In this document: positions 13,157 to 17,355 of the stretch, piece by piece
Numbering within the stretch: the first letter of the stretch is position 1
Layout of the letters: every line of letters starts with the position of its first letter
Source: a bacterium
Lineage (GTDB): Bacteria > Patescibacteriota > Minisyncoccia > 2-02-FULL-40-12 > IGHO2-12-FULL-4
NCBI GenBank assembly: GCA_030695705.1
Contig: JAUYPS010000006.1
Coordinates: 1 to 17,355, forward strand
DNA: 17,355 bases
Reading direction: 5' to 3'
Position numbers and translations under genes: made by a program
Notes under the pieces: model-generated
What the model was told of the DNA's origin: nothing
The model's input: the letters and a program-made list of their open reading frames with translations, nothing else
Database searches by the model: none

Positions 13157-13782
13157 CGGCGAAACTTAAACGGGGGGAAAAGGGTGCGGCAGAGCCAATC
13201 CAGTAGGCGGCCGACAAAACCAAAATTTATCTCTTCACGCACATGGTGGCGGAAATGGTGTTTGTCTTGGCTGGCCCTGCGCTGTCTGACTAGAGGGATT
13301 TTTTCTACCCAACGGTCAAAAAAGTTATCGGCCAGATGGGAAAAATAATGAGTGGTTTCGTAAGTCAGAAAACGCAGTACTACTCCCAGAAAAAACATTG
13401 GAGCAAAAACGGCATATTTGTTTGGCAGCAAGAAAATAAAAGCAAAATAGTGAATGAACAATAAAACCGGAAAAAGATACCAACTTGAAGAAATTTCCCA
13501 GAGATCTGCCGGATTTTTTGTTTTGTAATTCTGTCGGTGAAAAACGCGGTGGTGTTCCCGATGGCCGTCTTTCATCCACTTTAATCCAGGAATTCCATAA
13601 TGCATAGCAAAGCGGTGATCCAGATATTCAAAAATATGGGTGTAGAATATGCCTAGAGCAAACCAATGCCAAGCTGGTTCCCAGGCATAATATCGGAAGT
13701 GATAAAAAATAATTAAACAAAAAGCGATTAAAGGTGGAATCAGTGCTTTTAGAAGGGGTCCGTACCAAACCAGCACTTTCAT
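13147..13782 (-). CDS. Fatty acid hydroxylase / sterol desaturase superfamily membrane protein
   Basis: A 211-residue integral membrane protein with several hydrophobic segments (about 10-28, 38-52, 101-120, 123-140) and the histidine clusters of the non-haem di-iron hydroxylase superfamily (PF04116-like): H56-x4-H61, H74-x2-HH77-78 with H82, H145-x3-H149, and H175-H176-x2-H179-H180. Such enzymes use O2 and an electron donor to hydroxylate lipid chains, sterols or carotenoids. All clusters are present and the protein appears full length. It is the only protein gene on the minus strand here, alone between the tRNA-Gly region and the prfB operon, with its terminator overlapping the stop. The substrate cannot be told. 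An O2-using lipid enzyme is unexpected if the host is a fermentative small-genome bacterium. Confidence 0.75.
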   Translation of the reverse strand: MKVLVWYGPLLKALIPPLIAFCLIIFYHFRYYAWEPAWHWFALGIFYTHIFEYLDHRFAMHYGIPGLKWMKDGHREHHRVFHRQNYKTKNPADLWEISSSWYLFPVLLFIHYFAFIFLLPNKYAVFAPMFFLGVVLRFLTYETTHYFSHLADNFFDRWVEKIPLVRQRRASQDKHHFRHHVREEINFGFVGRLLDWLCRTLFPPFKFRRRH

Positions 13783-13833
13783 GAATTGTCCTTTTTTAAA
13801 GTTCTTTTTTCTCTGATACTATTAAATACCAAC

Positions 13834-13861
13834 TTGAAATTAAACTCAACTGGGCTATAAT
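13834..13861 (+). promoter_or_regulatory. Promoter of the prfB-ftsE-ftsX operon
   Basis: TTGAAA (13834-13839), a 16-base spacer and TATAAT (13856-13861). The expected start at about 13868 leaves only about 4 bases before the ATG at 13872, with no room for a ribosome binding site. Confidence 0.75.
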
Positions 13862-13871
13862 TAATTTGCTG

Positions 13872-14913
13872 ATGAAAGAGAGTTCCGGCTTCACAATAGA
13901 AGAGTTAAAAACTGAAGTCCGCCAGCTAGCGGACCGTCTTTGACTTAGCCGGAAAAGAGCAAAAAATTCTAGAAATAGAAACAAAAATGCAGTCGGCTGA
14001 TTTTTGGCAGAATCGGGAAGAGGCCCAGAAAGCCGCCACCGAATTGAGTTCTCTTAAAAGCGAGATAGAAAAAGTCAAAGAGTTAGAACAAAAAATAAAT
14101 AGTTTTCAGGGTACAGAAAAAGAACTTGCTGTTTTAATAAAGGAATTTAAAAAATTAAAGTTGGCTGCCATGTTTTCCGGCGCTTATGACCGGCGGGATG
14201 CTTTGATGGAAATTTTTTCCGGGGCCGGCGGGGTAGATGCCCAGGATTGGGCCATGATGCTTTTTCGCATGTATCATCGTTACGCCGAGAAAAATGGTCT
14301 TAGTTTTAAAGTTTTGCATGAATCATTGGGTGAACAGAAAGGATTAAAGTCGGCTACCGTGGAAATAAAGGGGCCATTCGCCTATGGATATCTGAAAAAT
14401 GAATCCGGTGTGCATCGCTTAGTTCGTCTTTCCCCTTTTTCAGCTAAAAATCTAAGGCATACCTCTTTTGCCCTGGCACAATTTATTCCCTTGGTGGAGC
14501 AAGCTGAATTTCAGATTGATCCGAAGGATTTAAGGATTGAAACTTTCCGTTCCTCCGGGCCCGGTGGACAGAATGTTAATAAACTGGAATCGGCCGTGCG
14601 AGTTACCCATGTGCCCACAGGTATTGCGGTAGCGGCGCAGTCCGAAAGATCGCAAAGCCAAAACAAGGAAAAGGCCATGCAGATTCTTTCTTCCCGTTTG
14701 GCGCAAAGAATGGCTGAGGAACAAGTGGAAGAACTTGGTAGACTAAAACCCCAGCTGGCCACCGGTAGCGTGGAATGGGGGAACCAGATCAGGTCCTATG
14801 TTCTACATCCTTATAAATTAGTCAAAGACCACCGGACGGACTTTGAATCGCATGATCCGGAAGCGGTGCTGGAAGGAGATCTGGAAGAATTTATCGAAGC
14901 GGAATTAAAATGA
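13872..14913 (+). CDS. prfB: Peptide chain release factor 2, with programmed +1 frameshift
   Basis: RF2 ends translation at UGA and UAA. The first 23 codons (from ATG 13872) stop at TGA 13941-13943 in the slippery context CTT TGA C. Skipping one base (T13941) joins them to the +1 frame from 13942, which starts DLAGKEQKILEIETKMQSADFW and runs to TGA 14911-14913, giving about 346 residues. This is the classic RF2 self-regulation: low RF2 favours frameshifting. LVRLSPFSAKN holds the SPF stop-recognition tripeptide and SSGPGGQNVNKLESAV the GGQ catalytic motif. Calling the start at 13987 would lose the N-terminal helical domain. The usual AGGGGG stimulator before CTT is missing. The stop overlaps ftsE by 4 bases, the same order (prfB-ftsE-ftsX) seen in many bacteria. 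Confidence 0.94.
13917..13944 (+). promoter_or_regulatory. prfB recoding site with upstream hairpin
   Basis: The slippery heptamer CTTTGAC lies at 13938-13944. Directly 5' is a 6-bp hairpin, GTCCGC (13917-13922), loop CAGCTA, GCGGAC (13929-13934). At the place where E. coli has the Shine-Dalgarno-like AGGGGG, three bases before CTT, this gene has GCGGAC, so only a weak GGA match to anti-SD remains. Confidence 0.85.
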
Positions 14914-15593
14914 TAAATTTTAAGAAAGTAACTAAAAAATATAATCACAATTTTATGGCTCTCGATGGAGTCGATTTAGAAATTCAGGATGGCGAGTTTG
15001 TTTCGCTGGTCGGACCATCAGGGGCAGGGAAGTCCACTCTCATTAAAATGTTAATTAAAGAAGATCGGCCCACTTCCGGGAAAGTTGTTTTGGATGATAT
15101 TGATTTGGCGGATCTTCCGGATAAAGAAATTCCTTTCCTTCGCCGGAAAATCGGCACTATTTTTCAGGATTTCCGTTTGTTAGAAAGTAAAAATGCTTTA
15201 GAAAATGTGGCCTTTGCTTTAGAGGTGGCCGGAGCGGACGACGAGGAAATTATTAAAGATGTGGATCAGGTCTTGGCCATTGTCGGGCTGGCCGATAAAA
15301 AGAAAAACTTTCCCAAGGAGCTTTCTGGAGGAGAGAAACAGCGTTTAGCCATCGCCAGGGCCTTGGTACACCGTCCCAAAATTATTCTAGCCGATGAACC
15401 GACCGGCAACTTGGATATGGTCAACAGTTTTGATGTGGTAAAATTATTGTGGCGGATCAACGAGCTTGGCACAACTGTGATTTTAGCTACCCACGACGAC
15501 AAGATCGTCAACACGGTAGGCAAGCGGGTTATTTCCATGGAGAAAGGGAAAATTGTTCGCGACCAGCTTAAAGACGGAAAATATATCATATGA
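14910..15593 (+). CDS. ftsE: Cell division ATP-binding protein FtsE
   Basis: A 227-residue ABC ATPase that pairs with FtsX and drives conformational changes that activate peptidoglycan hydrolases at the division site. Walker A is GPSGAGKST (35-43), the Q-loop is in IFQDFRLL (about 85-92), the signature is LSGGEKQR (138-145), Walker B is ILADEPTGNLD (about 159-169, with D162 and E163), and the switch histidine is in LATHDD. RPTSGKVVLDDIDLADL is typical of the FtsE/LolD group. The ATG overlaps the prfB stop (ATGA), and the TGA stop overlaps the ftsX ATG in the same way, so all three are translationally coupled. Length is normal. Confidence 0.95.
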   Translation: MINFKKVTKKYNHNFMALDGVDLEIQDGEFVSLVGPSGAGKSTLIKMLIKEDRPTSGKVVLDDIDLADLPDKEIPFLRRKIGTIFQDFRLLESKNALENVAFALEVAGADDEEIIKDVDQVLAIVGLADKKKNFPKELSGGEKQRLAIARALVHRPKIILADEPTGNLDMVNSFDVVKLLWRINELGTTVILATHDDKIVNTVGKRVISMEKGKIVRDQLKDGKYII

Positions 15594-16516
15594 GCGATAA
15601 ACTGCCGTCCAGCCAATCTTTGAAAAGAATTGTTTCCAGTGGCTGGGTTAATTTTAGGCGCAACAGTTTTATGAGCTTCGGGGCAACTGGAGTAATGGCT
15701 CTGGCTCTGCTTGTTTTTTCCGGTTTGATTGTTTTGAACTTTTTCACCAGCCAGGTGGTTACTTTTTTGGATGAGAAAGTAGATGTTAGTGTTTACTTTC
15801 AAAATGATGCTAAGGAAGACCAGATTTTGGAAATTAAGTCCGACCTGGAGGAATTTGGCAATGTGCGTACGGTTAATTATATTTCCCAAGATCAAGCTCT
15901 AGAGGACTTCAAAAACCGTCATCGTAACGATCAGCTCATCCAAGATTCTATTGTTGAACTTGATTCCAATCCTTTGCAGGCCTCTTTGAATGTCAAAGCG
16001 GTTGATCCGAGCCAGTATGCTTCCATTGCCCAATTTTTAGAGGGCAACGCTTTAAAAACAGTGATTGATAAAATTAGTTTTTACGAAAATGAGCTGGCCA
16101 TCAATCGTATTCGGGGAATTTCCAATACCTTTTCCAGAGGGGGATTGGGAGTCACTCTACTTTTGGCGATGGTAGCGGTGCTCGTCACTTTCAACACCAT
16201 CCGCCTAACCATTTACAACAAAAGAGAAGAGATCGAAATTATGAAACTGGTCGGGGCAACCAACTGGCATATTCGCGGACCATTTTTAGTAGAGGGCGGG
16301 TTTTATGGCCTATTTGCCTCTTTACTGACTTTGGCCGTTTTTTATCCATCCACCTATTTTATTTCCAACAAACTTCTCGGCTTTGCTCCCGACATCAACT
16401 TGTTTAACCACTACCTAGGCAACATCGGCCAAATGTTTTTTATCGTTATCGGCGCTGGCCTGCTCATAGGTGTTTTCAGTAGTTTTATTGCTATCCGAAA
16501 ACATCTGAAAGTTTAA
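15590..16516 (+). CDS. ftsX: Cell division protein FtsX
   Basis: This 308-residue membrane partner of FtsE has the expected plan: a first membrane segment (about residues 29-55), an outer domain (about 56-165) including KVDVSVYFQNDAKEDQILEI, VRTVNYISQDQALEDFKNRH and NPLQASLNVKA, then three further membrane segments (about 180-200, 228-250, 275-300). KREEIEIMKLVGATNWHIRGPFLVEG between segments 2 and 3 is the FtsX cytoplasmic hallmark. The outer domain is where FtsX relatives bind hydrolase activators. The start overlaps the ftsE stop by 4 bases. A 12-bp hairpin (16539-16566) follows the gene. Confidence 0.95.
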   Translation: MSDKLPSSQSLKRIVSSGWVNFRRNSFMSFGATGVMALALLVFSGLIVLNFFTSQVVTFLDEKVDVSVYFQNDAKEDQILEIKSDLEEFGNVRTVNYISQDQALEDFKNRHRNDQLIQDSIVELDSNPLQASLNVKAVDPSQYASIAQFLEGNALKTVIDKISFYENELAINRIRGISNTFSRGGLGVTLLLAMVAVLVTFNTIRLTIYNKREEIEIMKLVGATNWHIRGPFLVEGGFYGLFASLLTLAVFYPSTYFISNKLLGFAPDINLFNHYLGNIGQMFFIVIGAGLLIGVFSSFIAIRKHLKV

Positions 16517-16538
16517 CTGCCGTTGTCATGTTTTTTCT

Positions 16539-16566
16539 AATACGCTATTCTTTCGAGTAGCGCATT
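16539..16566 (+). promoter_or_regulatory. Hairpin abutting the next gene's -10 box
   Basis: AATACGCTATTC (16539-16550) pairs with GAGTAGCGCATT (16555-16566), 12 bp with one mismatch and one G-U, loop TTTC. No T-run follows. It touches a perfect TATAAT (16567-16572) and covers the -35 zone, so it could be an operator or a weak terminator of the ftsX message. Confidence 0.5.
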
Positions 16567-16572
16567 TATAAT
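16567..16572 (+). promoter_or_regulatory. -10 box for the gene at 16599
   Basis: A perfect TATAAT lies 26 bases before the ATG, with a strong AGGAGG ribosome binding site between (about 16588-16594). No consensus -35 is visible; that zone is occupied by the hairpin at 16539-16566. Confidence 0.55.
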
Positions 16573-16598
16573 TAGTTGCCGTATTTTAGGAGGGCAAA

Positions 16599-17144
16599 AT
16601 GTCTGATGGGATAACCGATTCTTACAGAGATCAAAGAAGAGCGGAAGCTTACGAAGAATTTTTATGCCGCCTGGCAGATTACATTGAGAACCCCATTGAA
16701 GAAAATTTGACTGTTTTAAAGTCGGCAGGCGAACAAACCGACGGGGTTCCCAGAGGATTGGTCAGTGGCCGGACGGATATTTCAAGCGGTATAGAAGATT
16801 TACTTAAAGCCCTTTTTGAAAATGACGAAAGGATTTGGGGGAAACTGCTTCTCAACGCCCATGGGGGTTATCCGGAAGAAGGATTTCGCAAACTTAAACG
16901 GCTTTCCCCGTTTAAGGACAAAATTATCGTGGAAGTAGATTATGGGATCGGTTTCGTCAGTTTAAGTGGAGAATTTCAAAATCTTATCGATAAAGTTATA
17001 GGCGGGGCTCATAATATGAAAACCTATGACGGAGATAGCTACATGCTTGCTATCCCGAATGATGTGTTAAAAGATGCAAATGTGGTTTGGTTGAAATGTG
17101 GAATTGGCGGTGTTAAAGGTTCTAGAAAGGCAAGAGAAAAATAG
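16599..17144 (+). CDS. Hypothetical protein, 181 residues
   Basis: I do not recognise this protein. The N-terminal half is acidic and helical (SYRDQRRAEAYEEFLCRLADYIENPIEENL). The middle has a Gly/Ser/Thr-rich turn (GVPRGLVSGRTDISSG, about 50-65). The C-terminal half alternates beta-like stretches (KIIVEVDYGIGFVSLSG, SYMLAIPND, NVVWLKCGIGG) and ends in a basic tail (KGSRKAREK). There is no membrane segment or signal, so it is probably cytoplasmic. The start is very well supported by AGGAGG 5 bases upstream, a TATAAT before it and a strong terminator after the stop, so this is a single-gene unit that is actively expressed. The terminator is shared in space with the tRNA-Gln promoter. Confidence 0.7.
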   Translation: MSDGITDSYRDQRRAEAYEEFLCRLADYIENPIEENLTVLKSAGEQTDGVPRGLVSGRTDISSGIEDLLKALFENDERIWGKLLLNAHGGYPEEGFRKLKRLSPFKDKIIVEVDYGIGFVSLSGEFQNLIDKVIGGAHNMKTYDGDSYMLAIPNDVLKDANVVWLKCGIGGVKGSRKAREK

Positions 17145-17146
17145 AC

Positions 17147-17177
17147 AATGGCGTTGCAAAAACGCCATTTTTGTTTT
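17147..17177 (+). terminator. Intrinsic terminator
   Basis: AATGGCGTT (17147-17155), loop GCAAA, AACGCCATT (17161-17169), then TTTTGTTTT: a perfect 9-bp stem with a U-rich tail, ending the unit of the 181-residue protein. Confidence 0.88.
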
Positions 17178-17182
17178 AAAAT
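17154..17182 (+). promoter_or_regulatory. Probable promoter of tRNA-Gln
   Basis: TTGCAA (17154-17159), a 17-base spacer and TAAAAT (17177-17182), ending 10 bases before the tRNA. The -35 box lies in the loop and stem of the preceding terminator. Confidence 0.5.
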
Positions 17183-17192
17183 AACCTAACAT

Positions 17193-17266
17193 TGCGGGAT
17201 CGTCTAATGGTAGGACAGCGCCCTCTGAAGGCGTTTATCTTGGTTCGAATCCAGGTCCCGCAGCCA
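17193..17266 (+). tRNA. tRNA-Gln, anticodon CTG
   Basis: The acceptor TGCGGGA (17193-17199) pairs with TCCCGCA (17256-17262), with discriminator G and an encoded CCA (17264-17266). The anticodon arm GCGCC-CTCTGAA-GGCGT gives CTG. A weak U1-A72 first pair with G73 is characteristic of glutamine tRNAs. Unlike the tRNA-Gly in this window, CCA is encoded. Confidence 0.95.
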
Positions 17267-17271
17267 AGTTT

Positions 17272-17341
17272 CAGAATTCGTTTTTTCGCCAAAATGCGGA
17301 GCGTCGCAAAGCGACGCAACGGGGGTTTCCACCAGAATTCG
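17272..17341. repeat. Short direct repeats around a GC-rich hairpin
   Basis: CAGAATTCG occurs at 17272-17280 and again at 17333-17341. Between them a 7-bp perfect hairpin GCGTCGC-AAA-GCGACGC (17301-17317) stands without a T-run. No gene is supported in 17267-17355; the window ends here. Confidence 0.5.
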
Positions 17342-17355
17342 CCAAGGGTTTTTGA

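Noticed and set aside
13796..13984. 62-codon open frame on the minus strand
   Set aside because: It is antisense to the prfB promoter and lead frame; no independent support.
13987..14913. prfB starting at ATG 13987 as an ordinary gene
   Set aside because: The 23-codon lead frame, CTTTGAC site and promoter at 13834-13861 show that the true start is 13872 with a +1 shift.
15266..15895. 209-codon open frame on the minus strand
   Set aside because: Antisense to ftsE and ftsX, both of which are certain; the translation is low in recognisable structure and has no start signals.

Overview
The window reads as a compact bacterial chromosome segment from a small-genome lineage, most likely a Candidate Phyla Radiation (Patescibacteria) member. 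The reasons are a DUF4012 protein beside sugar-transfer genes, a short FtsB/DivIC-like protein, tight gene packing and metagenome-style gene content. Lineage is an inference. The code appears standard: TGA stops are used, and an RF2 gene with a TGA frameshift site is present.

Layout. At 1-1275 lie the end of a DnaQ-like exonuclease, a ribonuclease H, a two-way terminator, the RNase P RNA (minus strand) with its own promoter, and a possible tiny ORF. At 1303-9111 is a cell-surface block: two membrane-anchored C39-like cysteine peptidases, a polyprenyl-phosphate sugar-1-phosphate transferase, two GT4 glycosyltransferases and a large DUF4012 protein. Together these would start and extend a lipid-linked surface glycan and process or display surface material. 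At 9123-11851 are a small membrane protein with its own promoter and terminator, a hicBA-type toxin-antitoxin pair, and lepA, which overlaps hicA by 4 bases. At 11990-13156 are a septum-formation-initiator protein, tRNA-Gly(CCC), an unknown ORF and a convergent fatty acid hydroxylase-like membrane protein. At 13834-16516 is the prfB-ftsE-ftsX operon, in which prfB needs a programmed +1 frameshift. At 16567-17355 are an unknown ORF, tRNA-Gln(CTG) and a short repeat-bearing tail.

The standout is a family of four palindromic elements of about 80 bp (2817-2897, 5405-5483, 6040-6123, 10201-10282). Two lie between surface-glycan genes. Two lie inside genes, in frame: one in a glycosyltransferase and one in the GTPase domain of lepA. 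The central part has no stop codon in any of six frames. Its stems vary between copies by paired, compensating changes, and the two bases at the apex differ in every copy. It resembles in behaviour the Rickettsia palindromic elements that insert into proteins, but I do not recognise this sequence.

A second theme is extended or good -10 boxes placed a few bases before start codons (6724, 9590, 11990, 13872), which suggests leaderless or near-leaderless transcripts.
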